A stretch of DNA of 64,000 nucleotides, taken from NCBI GenBank assembly GCA_002914845.1, contig JXTC01000005.1, positions 1,867,287-1,931,286 on the forward strand, written 5' to 3'. Within the stretch, counting starts at the first letter, position 1. Each line of letters begins with the position of its first letter. The notes below the pieces were generated by a model, which was not told the DNA's origin, made no database searches, and worked only from the letters and a program-made list of their open reading frames with translations. Positions 47,142 through 58,186 of the stretch are shown here, piece after piece. Source of the DNA: Trema orientale. Taxonomy: Eukaryota; Streptophyta; Magnoliopsida; Rosales; Cannabaceae. Made by a program: the position numbers and the translations under genes.

Positions 47142-49027
47142 ACAAAAAAAAAAAGAATGGAGAGTTTTGGAAGCATGTGCATTGTTTAGCTAAGAGAGTT
47201 GCTTGGTCGCTCGCGTGGCTGTACGACCGAGCAAATCAGCCATCACTGGCAAAAGCACATGTGCGCCCGCCTGGCCTGTGGCACATATGCAATGGCCAAT
47301 GGCGGGCCCGTGTCATGCCTAGAAGAAGCTCAGGCACGCCCGCGTTGGCCTATGGCGAGGCTACGCCAATCCTGATGCGTGCACGAGCGCGCCTGCAGTA
47401 GCTCATGGAGTAATCGTGCCATCCCTTGCTCAGATATGTTTTTAAGGGCTATTTTTAGCTCTTAATCAAATATGAATGAATGGTTGGAATTCACTCAAGC
47501 TTGGAGCGTTATATATACCCATTTTAAGCCACAAACCTAGGTGTAGAGAATTGAACAGAAAAACACAAGAGGGAGCATCTAAATTCCTATAGAGATAAAT
47601 TTTAGAGTTGGAGATTTATTGAAGAAAACTTGGAAGACATTCTTGAAGACTTGAAGCTCATCTCCATAAGAGTTTTTCTTTTCCTTTTTCTCTACCCTAA
47701 TCTCCATAGAAATTCGTATTTAGAATAGTTGTAACACATTTTCATTTATGAATTTCTTAGTGAGATTAGTCATGGATTCTACTATATTCAATTAGGTTTT
47801 ATATACTAGAACTTGATATACTTTTTCTGTACTTTGTTTGGATTATTTTGATAATTATTAGTTTGTTTTTCATTTTCAATTCACTTATATTTCTCTTGGA
47901 TTCTAATTTATGTGGCCAATGAATTAGTCTATTTTAGATTGTGATTTTGATACTGGGGAGAAATTAACTTCATAATCCGAAATTAGAAAATATAGTCTAG
48001 GTAATTATGAGACGGGGGTAGATCAATACTTAGATAATCACTTTGAAAGTTTAAGTTATTGTAAGACTGATAGGTAAACGATACCTTGACTTATGACATA
48101 AGTGCGAAACTCAATGAGTTCTTAAGTAATTTAAACGAGTTAGATAGGGATATCAATTTGGGTGTTTTAGCATATTGAGAGGTAATGAGGTTAGATTAGG
48201 TCCCTGATTACTAAGTTGAGAGAAATTAAGCTAATAATTTCTTAATTTGATGAATTTAAGAGTAATTAGACGAAATCAAGTCCTAGTACTTCTTTTACTT
48301 ACGTAAAATATTGTCCATATATTTTACTTCCGTATTTCTTTTTTATTTATTTTTATTCTATTTTATTTGGGTTGTCTAAATAAAGTCGGGTTTCAATAAT
48401 TATAATACTTAATAATAATTTAATATCCAATGGAATTGACACTCTACTCTATCTATAATTATAATACTTAATAATAATTTAATATCCAATGGAATTGACA
48501 CTCTACTCTATCTATGTATCATTTGTAAACAATACGTGTACCTGCAATAAATCGTTTTGTTGTTTTCACAACTACATCATTATTCATCAAAACTCGCTCT
48601 TGAGCAGCCTTGGATTTGTCTTGCTTTGCGTGTCAATGGTCATTTTTCCAAACAAGAAAGTCGTATCGACAAACTAAATACACTGGAAACATGTTTTGAC
48701 ATGGTGAAGTCCATTTTGCCATTCGGTGCTCCGATAGAAAGGCTATTTTTCCAAGTAAGCGAACAGGATTCCTAAACGCCCGTCGAATGCCTTCCGAGCA
48801 TTAGCTTGAGACACCGAATATGCTTCTGGGCCTTATTTCAACATGTTGAGTCCAGTTTTGAGGTCAATTTCATAATACGATCAAAAAATCAACTTCGGTC
48901 CAAACCTAGTGATTAAGTTTTACGATTAGGAACTCACGGAGCACTTGATTGCTAGCCTAGCTATCCTGAGGCTGGGGTTCAATTAGCCACTCATTTACTA
49001 GTTTTAATATCAAATTGTTTAAAATAT
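47142..49027. other. Insert between two MITE copies, with GC-rich patch
   Basis: 47165-47410 is GC-rich in an AT-rich setting and includes a 74-codon open frame with no domain I recognise. After this comes sequence that looks like the untranslated part of an LTR element (TATA-like 'gttatatataccc' near 47508, then AT-rich leader-like DNA). A perfect 59-bp tandem duplication lies at 48397-48515. I cannot define element ends. No gene is supported. Confidence 0.4.
48397..48515. repeat. Perfect 59-bp tandem duplication
   Basis: Copies 48397-48455 and 48456-48514 are identical as far as I can read ('taattataatacttaataa' start, 'ctactctatcta' end). Confidence 0.85.
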
Positions 49028-49028
49028 N

Positions 49029-49121
49029 AATCTGTAGGGAATCTGTTTATACACAGATTCCCATCAAACGGTGTATAGACAGGGCTTTACGTAGGGGCGC
49101 CCCTATTGTAGACACGCTCTA
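49029..49121. mobile_element. MULE-type MITE, copy C (right half only)
   Basis: It repeats copy B from its middle (matching 47051 onward, the first 48 bp identical) to the right terminus (tattgtagacacgctc). The left half is absent, and an ambiguous base (49028) sits exactly at the break. The flank after it (tattaatat) matches the flank before copy B (tattaatta) at 7 of 9 bases, as if B-left and C-right were ends of one insertion. Confidence 0.65.
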
Positions 49122-49918
49122 TTAATATATTTAAATCATAATTGACTAAAATATTCTTCATACGAGTTATTTTGAAGTAGTCAAATTGATTCTTTATTGA
49201 AATTTTAAATTCAGATGAATATAAAGTAAACTAAAATAATATAAACAAATTTAGTTGAGTAACTAATTTAATTGAGTTTATTTTCATATCAATTTTTTTT
49301 TTAAAAAAAGTATTAATGTGTTTAGTATGTATAAAATATTCATAATTTTAAAAAAATATTAATAAGCTCTTTTCTTAAATATGCATAATTGTATAATGAT
49401 GTTTATTTTGGTCATTTTATATTTGCACAACAATTCAGCCATACAATTTACTGAACATTTTAATACAGCTTTTTCAAGTCACAACACTTTAAAATTACAT
49501 TTTACTAAATACTCAGCTACTTTACGCTATGGCGGATTTTTCTTTCAGTACAGCTAAAAGTGTCTTCCTTATAATCTACAGTTCTACCAAACTGATCCTA
49601 AGTCAAGAACTTATTGCATATACAGTAGAGAATTTCAAAATTTTGTCTTTTTGTCTTTTGATTCCATAAAATTGAGTTTGATATCCTTTTCCAATGTGCC
49701 ATTTTATTTTTTTATAATTTTTAAAAGTGAAATAAAAGACGAGAATATTCTTTAGATGTCATTTAAGATCTTTTCACTATTAAAACTTAAAAATTAAAAA
49801 AAAAAATATTATCTAACAAGCTCTTTATGGATTTTCTTCGACAGGTAACGTGAGTTTATGTTTAGTAATAAGGGTACATTCACATACCCTATTTCTTAAG
49901 GAAGTTTGTTTCGTATAA
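49122..49918. other. AT-rich spacer
   Basis: I see nothing gene-like. 'gagtttattttcatatcaat' at about 49276 repeats the sequence just before copy B (about 46949), another sign of local duplication. Confidence 0.5.
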
Positions 49919-50068
49919 ATCGAGTGCTTTGTGAAGATATTTCCAAGAATTATACATGGTTGGACTGTAAGGCTCAGTGTTAACAATGAAACAGCTTGTT
50001 AAACGGCGAAAAAGAGGCTCACCATACAGACTGACTTCTTGAAGTGGTTCACCAAGGATGTTAAATGA
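49919..50068 (+). pseudogene. DLH exon 7 relic
   Basis: Clear homology to exon 7 of genes 3-6: 'atcgagtgctttgtgaagat', the HGW codons (catggttgg) and the C-terminal TGGTTCACCAAG...AAATGA. The acceptor is AA instead of AG, a TAA lies inside (cttgttaaacgg), and there are insertions. No exons 1-6 precede it. Confidence 0.85.
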
Positions 50069-50719
50069 AGACGTCCCAATAGGATCCCTTTTTTTGCTTA
50101 GAATTAGAGCCAATTTTTTCACTACCAAGGCTTAAACTCCTGACCCTCATAATTCACGCACACATTTCTCAAGTTTTGGATCAACCGAACTACCCTCAGT
50201 TGGCATTCTAATAGGACCTTAATATGCTAATAATAAAAGCTAGGTATCGAGTCTATCCACTACTTCATAGTTCCTATTTGGATAATAGTTAGTTGTTTTT
50301 TGTGTATCCATAGTTTTATTTTAACGACTTGAGCATTGTAGCTGAGAGAAAAAAAAAAAAAAAAACAGAGACTTGAGCATTGTTTAAGAGTTTCGAGTTA
50401 ATTTGTAGTTCTAAGACATTTTTTAGTTCAGGGGCTTAAATTAACTTGGGGCTAGAATTTGTGGCCAAAAGTGATATTAACTCTACAAACTATACAAACA
50501 ATCGATATGTCTAGTATTTTCAAAAGTCGGTCTTTGAAGTCAAAAGTTACAAACTACATGTTTTCACTTAAAACGATTCTGCTGTTTATGCAAGGACTAT
50601 TCGTTGTTCGTTCTGGGGAAACGACTCATCGGTTGTCTTATAAAACTTGACGTCGTTTTATGCATATACGACATGTCGTTTTGCAATAAAACGATGCGCC
50701 ATTTTTCAAAATTTTAGCA

Positions 50720-51026
50720 CGTTTTCCTTCTAAGATATAGAAAAAGCCAAAAGGGCATGAAGACGCCAAACTAGTGATTGCAGCTCTATAAGGTGTTTCT
50801 TCCATAGGAGTGATGGATTTTGTGGACGAGAGGTAAGCAATCTTCCTTTCTTAATTTTTTTTTTTTTTTAAAAGAAAATGTCAAGGTTTCTTAATTTATA
50901 GGGAAATAACTTATATTAGGCTTAACTTGGTCCCTTAATTTGTTAATCAGCCAATGTTACTGAAATCAAAGCTGTTTTTGCATTGCATCCTAGTCCTTCT
51001 AAACATTGAAACATTAATGATCACTG
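50720..51026 (+). pseudogene. DLH exon 4 and exon 5 relics
   Basis: 50720-50832 matches the end of intron 3 and exon 4 of genes 1-2 (gttttccttct, then gaagacgccaaactagtgat), with lost codons; the nucleophile region reads 'tttgtggacgag' and no longer encodes CWGG. 50951-51026 matches exon 5 (caaagctgtt, ttgcatcctag). Both relics retain GT-like donors. They lie downstream of an exon 7 relic, so at least two dead copies are mixed here. Confidence 0.75.
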
Positions 51027-51689
51027 GTAATTTTTCGCATTCTCGTTCTAAGCATTTCTGATTAACGAATACATGATGTTTGTGACTTGAAGGAAAAGAA
51101 TGTCTCTAAGCTCAAGCCCTTTCAAGGAGAATAAGAATCATGTTCCGGCTAGGGAGACATAATTACAATTATACCTTATGTGATAAAAGATATCATATTG
51201 CAACTTTCGAGTCCCTAACTGGTTGTTTGCTATAAGAGATTTTAATACAATAACAAGCTCCAAAGAGTCCAGACGACAAGTCCAAATGCAGCACTTTTTT
51301 TTTTTAAACAATAAAATGTTTTTGTTTTCGTTTACTTTGTAACTGCGTAACACAAAGCAAAATGTGCCCTTTTTTTTTCTGTGGGGAAAAAAAAAAGGAA
51401 CATTCATAGATAAGACAGTTTAATTGCGTGCTACTAACGGGATAGTTCATAGTTGGTCTATTTATAATGGAATTTTTTAAAATTGGATAGTATGCTGCAC
51501 AAATTTGAAAATTAATTTAAAAAAGAAAGGAGAGGAAAAGAATTTGGTACATAAACCTAAAAATCAAACATCCTTAATTTTCTTCCTCTGTTCAAAAACT
51601 GAGAAATTGCAAGAATCCCGGTTCTTAATTTCTCATCAAATTAATATCAAAATTAACTATCGTATAAGTGTTAAGGCGCCAACAGAACT
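51027..51689. other. AT-rich spacer after the last DLH relic
   Basis: Long A and T runs; no gene or repeat that I can define. Confidence 0.5.
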
Positions 51690-52410
51690 GATTAATCTAA
51701 GTGTTGCGCTTGACCTTGTGGGACACTCACCTAATGGCGTCAAACGTGCCGATTATAAGCTAGCGCGATACGACACGATTAGTAACTGTGTCCGACACGA
51801 TTAATAATCATGCCTAAATTAGCATGATATGATAAGTAAACGTACTCGGATCGACACGGGACGAGCACAGGCATATGCGTGGCATGTGGCACGACTGGCA
51901 CGATTAAGAAAAATAATTACTCTGCAAAAAAAATGAGAATGATTATAGAACAACAACAATAAGAGTTTGAAAATTGAAATAATTACGCTTGAAAATAGGC
52001 AAGGTTAGACACAATAATAATATAATAAAAAAAATAAGCACGATTAGACATGGAAATATCATAGTACCTAAAACGCATACAATTAATACGAAAATAGCAT
52101 AATATCGGAAACGAACACGATTAGGCATAGAAAATAGCACAATATCAAAAACGAGCACAATTAAGCAAGAAAAATAGCCCAATGCCATAAACGGGCATGA
52201 TTAGGCACGATAATAGCATAATATCGAAAACAAAAATAATTAGGAACGAAAATAGAAAAGCACGATAATAGTACATTAACGACACGAAATTGGAGCACGG
52301 CACGGTACAGTCACATAATAGTCCAGACACAACACGGCATGATTAGTAATCGTGTCTGAACCGGCACAATACGATTACTAACCGTATTCGGGCTGGCACG
52401 GCACGAGACA
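51690..52410. repeat. Degenerate minisatellite of 'cacgattag' units
   Basis: Many diverged copies of a unit of about 50-60 bp with the core 'gcacgattaggcacgaaaat' and 'agcataatatcg'. The array is clearest at about 52025-52270 and also gives 'gacacgatta' blocks on both sides. It is interrupted on the right by the hAT-like insertion. Origin unknown, perhaps the subterminal repeats of an old DNA transposon. Confidence 0.6.
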
Positions 52411-52649
52411 CGAATATATAGGACTGATAATTCGTGTCGACCCATTTAATATTGTACAGGTTTCATGTTATCCGAGGTTACCTATTTAATGAAAACATCA
52501 GTCAGATTGACATGTCACAACACTCTTAAACATTACAATCATTTATTTACTTGATTTTTTCACTCTAGTTTCATTTTATTAAGATAAATTAGCTTATTAG
52601 TTTACTGTTTTTCATTTAAATTACTACTACAAAACAGGGCAAAGCCGTC

Positions 52650-53060
52650 ACTATATTCTACGTCGCTTTATGATGTCAGCGCGACGTGGAAAATAATTGG
52701 CCTTTAACGTCGTCAGAAAAACGACACAAAGCCCTGCGTCACTTAAAAAGCAACGAGAAAATGATAGAACGTGACGTCGTACGTCGCTATTTTACGTCAC
52801 TTTTTAAGCGACATGAAACGCGACATACGACGTTGCTTTTCCAGCGACGTGATTCACCTTTCACGTCGCTTTTCCAGCAACGTGGAAGCTCCCGTACGAC
52901 GTCGCTGAAAAAGCGACGTTGTAGCTAAACGACGTCGTCTAGCGATGTGATTCACCTTTCACATCGCTTTTCCAGCGACGTGGAAGCTCCCGTACGACGT
53001 CGCTGAAAAAGCGACGTTGTACCTAAACGACGTCGCTGGAAAAGCGACGTCGTTTGGTTT
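52650..53060. repeat. Left subterminal repeats of the CACTA element
   Basis: Many direct and inverted copies of 'cgacgtcgctttt(t/c)cagcg', including a 98-bp tandem duplication (52843-52940 and 52941-53038). Such arrays are the usual binding sites of CACTA element proteins. They are rich in CpG within AT-rich DNA. Confidence 0.8.
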
Positions 53061-54072
53061 GTTTTTAATTTTAGGGTTCTGCACTTAGCAGAACCCTCTC
53101 ATTCGACACTCCCCCCCTTGCCGCCACTCCTCTTCGCCCCTTCTCCATTTTTTTCTGGCCATTTGAGGTAATTTTTGCTTTATTTAGTCAATTTTTTCCA
53201 TACAATTCGTATATAATTGTATTAGGCTTTGTTTTTATCTAATTATTTCGTGTTTTAGTTTAGATTTTTACATTTACCCTAACCCAAGCTATATCCACCG
53301 CTTCTCTTTGTCATTCCTCCATTTTTTCCAGCCACTTGAGGTAATTTTAATAATTTTAGTCATATTTTTTACTAGAATTCATATATAATTGCATTGGGCT
53401 TTGTTTTTATCCGGATTTTATCTAATATTTTCATGTTTAGTTTAGGTTTTTACACTTAGACACTTTGAACAATTTTCCTATATAGCTATTTGAATATAGT
53501 TAAGAAACATTTAGATTCTTAATTACTCTTAAAAGTGTCTAATTCATTAGTTATTAGATTAAAATTACAGCTTGATGATTTGTTTTATTTTTTTATGTAT
53601 TTTATAATTTCAGTTTTTAGTAATTATTATTGTACTAGTATGAGCTTTTTACTTTGATATATATTCTCTTGTTATTTTAATTCAAGATTAGTGTTAATCA
53701 TTATATGAAGATTAGTGTTGATCATTAGTTCAACCTTGGTCTAGAAGCTTTTAATCATTTGAGGTATGTTCTCTAACTAATTTTCTTAATCACAATAAGA
53801 TATGTATATTTATTTATTTTCTATTTTGAAAAATCTTATGTAGAGGAGATTAGGTTCTGGGAAATCATGTGTTGTGGTGATATAAGGATGAAATTATTAT
53901 GTGTGTGTGTTTTGATTTTTTTATTGTGAATTAAAACTTTTGTCGGATTTATAAATAGGGGAGACTCTGCCCAATTTTTATCAAGTTGACAATATATGTA
54001 GATTTAGAAATTAATTAGTCTTAATTAACTTTAATTTATGTTTATTTTTTCATTTTTCTTAATTTGATTAGA

Positions 54073-54264
54073 ATGAATAAAAAGTGGATATCGGTCGATA
54101 GATTATCGATTGAGTATAGAAATAGAATTGAGATCTTTTTGGAGTTTATTATGGAGAATACAAAAGATCCTAATACCACCATGTGCCCTTGTGTTAAGTG
54201 TGGAAATTTAAATAAGCTGAGTGTTAAGAAGATAATGATGGAAAATGACAAGCAAAGGATCTAA
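54073..54264 (+). pseudogene. Transposase-associated domain fragment of the CACTA element
   Basis: The frame from ATG 54073 encodes MNKKWISVDRLSIEYRNR, then FLEFIMENTKDPN, then CPCVKCGNLNKLS: the N-terminal transposase-associated domain of CACTA proteins, with its Cys cluster. It stops at 54264 and no TPase core follows. About 64 residues remain. Confidence 0.8.
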
Positions 54265-54479
54265 GTAATATTGCTACAGAGAGTGGTCCACGAGAGATTC
54301 ATGCTGAATTTTTGTCATCTCGGATGCTAATGATGAAAAATGATAAGCAAATATTATTTGTTCTATGGAATCATGCATAAGATTAAGAACTTACTTACTA
54401 ATTGTAAATTTCTTTTGATTTTATTGGTCTTTGTAATAATTTATTTATGATCTTTGTTAATAATTGAATAATTAGGGAG

Positions 54480-55139
54480 CATTGGATGTTACTTCTCATT
54501 TACCCTCCCAAAGAATATATCTGGTTTCTAGATCCTTTGAACTTAGACGTTCGTGAAGAAATTGGCCCCACCCTGATAGAGTAAGTCTTTTTTTCTAATA
54601 GTTTATTACTATTTTACATTTTACATAAACTAATAGAAATACGTTTTTCCAATTTTATATGTATCAATCGAAATGGCATTTCGATTGTATAATGACTTCA
54701 AAGGATCAAGAGGATATAGAGCTAATGGTCCGGTTTATAAGCATCTCAATAAGGTACGTAAATAAATTGTCTTTACATATATATATATATTATTGATTAT
54801 ATGTTGTTCATTCAACTTGTTATGTATTCTTTCTATTTAAATATAGTGTCCTAGACAACCATCACATGTATAATGCGATTTTTATGTATGCAAATATATG
54901 AGTGAGATCATTGAACAAACTAATATTCGATCATTTCTTACTATAATGGTATATGCCAATTTTATGTATAAGTTCAATTTTAATATATAATATTGTGCAT
55001 TTTAAAATAAAGTTCAATATTCTAATAAACGTATTATAATCTGAATGCATAGTTCCAAGTATAAAATTTCTACACGATAGATGATAAAGATACGGTTCGT
55101 GAAGAATGGGTTAAAGAGCTTATGGATTATATTAGTTGA
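54480..55139 (+). pseudogene. Ulp1-type cysteine protease relic of the CACTA element
   Basis: Exon-like pieces in order: HWMLLLIYPPKEYIWFLDP (54480 on, with the catalytic His-Trp and Asp), AFRLYNDFKGSRGYR (about 54670-54752), CPRQPSHV-stop-CDFYVCKYM (about 54847-54905, the catalytic Cys preceded by a TAA), and DTVREEWVKELMDYIS (to TGA 55139). GT and AG borders still fit between pieces. This is the C48 peptidase tail carried by many plant CACTA elements. The internal stop makes it dead. Confidence 0.75.
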
Positions 55140-55429
55140 GGTTATCCTTTATCTCATTTGATCATGACTTATCATAGATATGTATGTAGCTTTTAGGTTG
55201 ATGTTCTTATTTTTGACTAAATTTATTAACTTAGATTATGCATGTGACTCGTTAGCTTGTTATTAGTAGTTTAATTTGTAACTAAACTATAATTAGACAT
55301 TATGCTTTTACATATGTGGATCTGGTGTTATATGTATATTTTGATGACTTTGTGATTCTTTTTTTTTTTTTTTGTAAATGAAATCCATGGGGTTTGAATG
55401 AATTTTAATTAAAAATCCCCTAGAAAATA

Positions 55430-55745
55430 TTTACCACGTCGTCAGAAAAGCGAAGTGATATATCTACCATGTCGCCAGAAAAAGCGACGTCGTAGACATA
55501 CGACGTTACCAGAAAAGCGACGTCGTATGTCTATGACGTCACCAAAATAGCGACGTCGTAGACATACGATGTCGCTTTTTTGGTGACGTCATAGACATAT
55601 GACGTTGCTTTTCTGGTGACGCATATGTTTACGACGACGCTTTTCTAGAGACGTGAAATCTCAGACTTTTAACGGCGCCTGGATAGACGTCGCTTCGGTG
55701 GACCACGTCATATGCCTTTGACGTCACCAAAAAAGTGACGTGAAA
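55430..55745. repeat. Right subterminal repeats of the CACTA element
   Basis: Repeated 'gcgacgtcgtagacatacga' type units in both orientations, related to the left array. They end about 20 bp before the terminal TATAGTG. Confidence 0.75.
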
Positions 55746-56477
55746 TCCTATTTTTCTTATAGTGAATTATTAGAAATTTGTTAAAAAATATTTTCTATGG
55801 AGTCATTACTTAATATTTTATAATATATTTTGATAAAAAAGTTAATCAATCGTGTTAATTCGGGTCAATTTCGTATTAAACATGTCAATCAAACGTACGA
55901 GTTTCGAGTCGTGTTAGTAAGTTGTATTTAAATTATCAGTCCTACGAATATGACGCAGTAAAATGTGCCTGTACCAACCCAATTAACGTCACCACCACCT
56001 GACCTATGGAGCAATTTGCTGTCTTTATCACATCACAACGGAGCTAAATAAGCTCTAATTGTCTCAAACAACTTATCATAAAAGATGAATAACCATCGAA
56101 AGCTACAAGTTCCAAACCAAGGTCATCATCAACAAGTAATGCAACACTCCAATAAAACCACAAAGAGGAGAGATAAATAGGAACACACATATCGAGCCAA
56201 GAACATTAGCTCAGTGCTCACTTCTTAATATCATTAATCATGTCACAAAGGTGTACATTTCGACGAAACATCCGATTGACTGATGTAAAATAGTATAGTG
56301 TCGGTACAAGTTACACCAATTCTCTCTCTTATTGAGCTTAAAACACTTGTACGCATAAACTAAAAATACGCCAATCCCAAGAGGGTTCACGTGGATCAAC
56401 CAAGAAGAAATGGACATATCCAAGATTAAGGAGTTATTTGCCCCTTTTTGTTAAACATCGGGGGAAATGACACGGAG

Positions 56478-56698
56478 AGCACTAATTTTGGCTAAAATAA
56501 TTTTTTTATACATTTTTCTAAAAATAATATTTTCAAGAGTGTCAAATACTTTTTGACCGTAAAATCTTATTTTTTAGGATTTTTTTTATTATTAGAAATC
56601 TTTTAATTATAGGTCAAAATATCATTAAGACTTTTAAAAATATCAATTTGAAAAAAATGCACAAAAAAAAAAAAGTCATTTGGCCCAAATTAGTCCTA
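56478..56698. mobile_element. Foldback MITE, family 'GACTAATTTGGGCC', copy 1
   Basis: The left end 'gcactaattttggctaaaat' pairs with the right end 'atttggcccaaattagtcct', and inner parts are also palindromic. A second copy is at 61942-62178. The target-site duplication is not clear. Confidence 0.6.
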
Positions 56699-57613
56699 TC
56701 CTTTTCTCTTGTTGCTTGCTGACATTAGGTAGATCAGCCTCAGTGCTCACGCCACACGCACACGTGTCCGAGCCTACTTTTGTTTTTAAATAGCCATGTT
56801 TTTTTTTTTTTTTTTTTATTGAAATAGCCCATGTTGATGTGAATACTTTCTAGTTTCTAATAGTGTCGAGACACTTTGTTTCTTTTCAAATGTGGTGAGT
56901 GAAAACTCATTTAGTTGTCTAACTCTTTACTTTTATTTTTAAATACTACATGATATATGTATATACGATGACCCGAAGAGCTCACCTTTAACTAAAATAC
57001 CTCGTTCAAAATGACGATAGGTATGTCTCTTAAAGTTTGCCAATGCCAAATTTATTTCACGACGCTGACTTAATTAGCTAGCATCATAGGTGCTTTGGCC
57101 GACACCAAAGTGTACTGGTGTTTCAAGCTCTTCTCAAATTTGCTGGCATTGAGGTTCTAAGAGCGACCAAAGTTTCTTTTCCGAGAAGTGAAGTTAACAA
57201 AAAATTGACGTCAACATCTACCGTTATTGTTCAATTATTCCACCAAGCAATATTTGATTCAGAAGACTAAAAGGAGATTGTAGTTTAGAAATCTATGATT
57301 TCAAAACTCAATACATGATAAATCTTTTAAGAAGTAATAATATTTTTTCTTTTTAGTCGAAACGTACATGTGAGCGCATTGTGAGATGGACAGTATTTCT
57401 AGAAAACTCTTAACCAAATGCAAAGTAGGGCATAAAAGAATCTTTAACCATTGTGGTTTAAAGGAATTAACCATACCATATTATACCTTATTATGCAATT
57501 TGGTGTGGTAAAATTTATAAAATTTAACCATTGGCAAGTTATAACTATTAAAACATAAGTATTATATCAAGAGAATCATAAAATTAAAAATACTTAAGAA
57601 AGACATCATACTT

Positions 57614-57741
57614 ATTTAAACAACGTATTAATAAGATACACCTAATTGAAATTTAAAACGTAATTGTCTAATAAGAAATTTAAACAACATATTAATAAGA
57701 TACACCTAATTGAAATTTAAAACGTAATTGTCTAATAAGAA
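57614..57741. repeat. 64-bp tandem duplication
   Basis: Two copies differing by one base in 'atttaaacaac(g/a)tatta', each ending 'cgtaattgtctaataagaa'. Confidence 0.85.
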
Positions 57742-58118
57742 TTACAAAGTCTAAAATTCAAATATTTAAATGTCAATCCAAATAACATGAAAGAACATCG
57801 TTGAAAATTATAGCACATAAAGTACGTGTCCCCTTGCTAGTACTATATCGGTGAACTTAAATTATCTATTTGATTTTGATCGAGCAATTTATGTCCAAGT
57901 GAAAAATTAATAAAATACCTTCTGAAATCTGAAATACATATCTAATTAGTTCTTTGATTTTTTTAAAAGAATTTCATTCAAACATTTAGTATGTGGCATG
58001 TGGTTACTAGTTCAAATTGAACATGTAACACTAAAATTGGACATGGAATCTGAATCCGTGAATGGAGTTATTTTGCCACATTAGGTAAAAGAGAAGGAAA
58101 AAATGGAAACAGACTTTA

Positions 58119-58186
58119 ACACACTGTTTCTTTTGTTTTTTGTTCTTTTTTACACACTGTTTCTTTTGTTTTTTGTTCTTTTTTTT
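58119..58186. repeat. 33-bp tandem repeat
   Basis: Two copies of 'acacactgtttcttttgttt' plus a T-rich tail, followed by a longer T-run. Confidence 0.8.

Larger units (their letters stand above)
52622..55764. mobile_element. Non-autonomous CACTA (En/Spm) transposon, about 3.1 kb
   Basis: The left end is TACTACTACAAAACAGG (the first C of CACTA changed to T); the right end is ATTTTTCTTATAGTG, the inverse of CACTATAAGAAAAAT. The 3-bp flanks AAT/AAT fit a CACTA duplication. Subterminal regions are packed with 'gcgacgtcg' repeats. Inside are only fragments of element genes: a transposase-associated domain and a Ulp1-type protease. The TPase core itself is missing. Confidence 0.8.
52419..55944. mobile_element. 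hAT-like MITE carrying a nested CACTA element
   Basis: Termini TAGGACTGATAATT (52419-52432) and its exact inverse AATTATCAGTCCTA (55931-55944), flanked by CGAATATA (52411-52418) and CGAATATG (55945-55952): an 8-bp duplication with one mismatch, as in hAT elements. Without the nested element only about 380 bp remain, so it is non-autonomous. Confidence 0.75.

Noticed and set aside
51505..51804. 99-codon + strand frame
   Set aside because: AT-rich frame running into the 'cacgat' repeat region. No domain or splice evidence.
52025..52270. Possible CRISPR-like array
   Set aside because: The repeats are diverged and of uneven length without unique spacers, and this is a plant nuclear region. It is a degenerate minisatellite.
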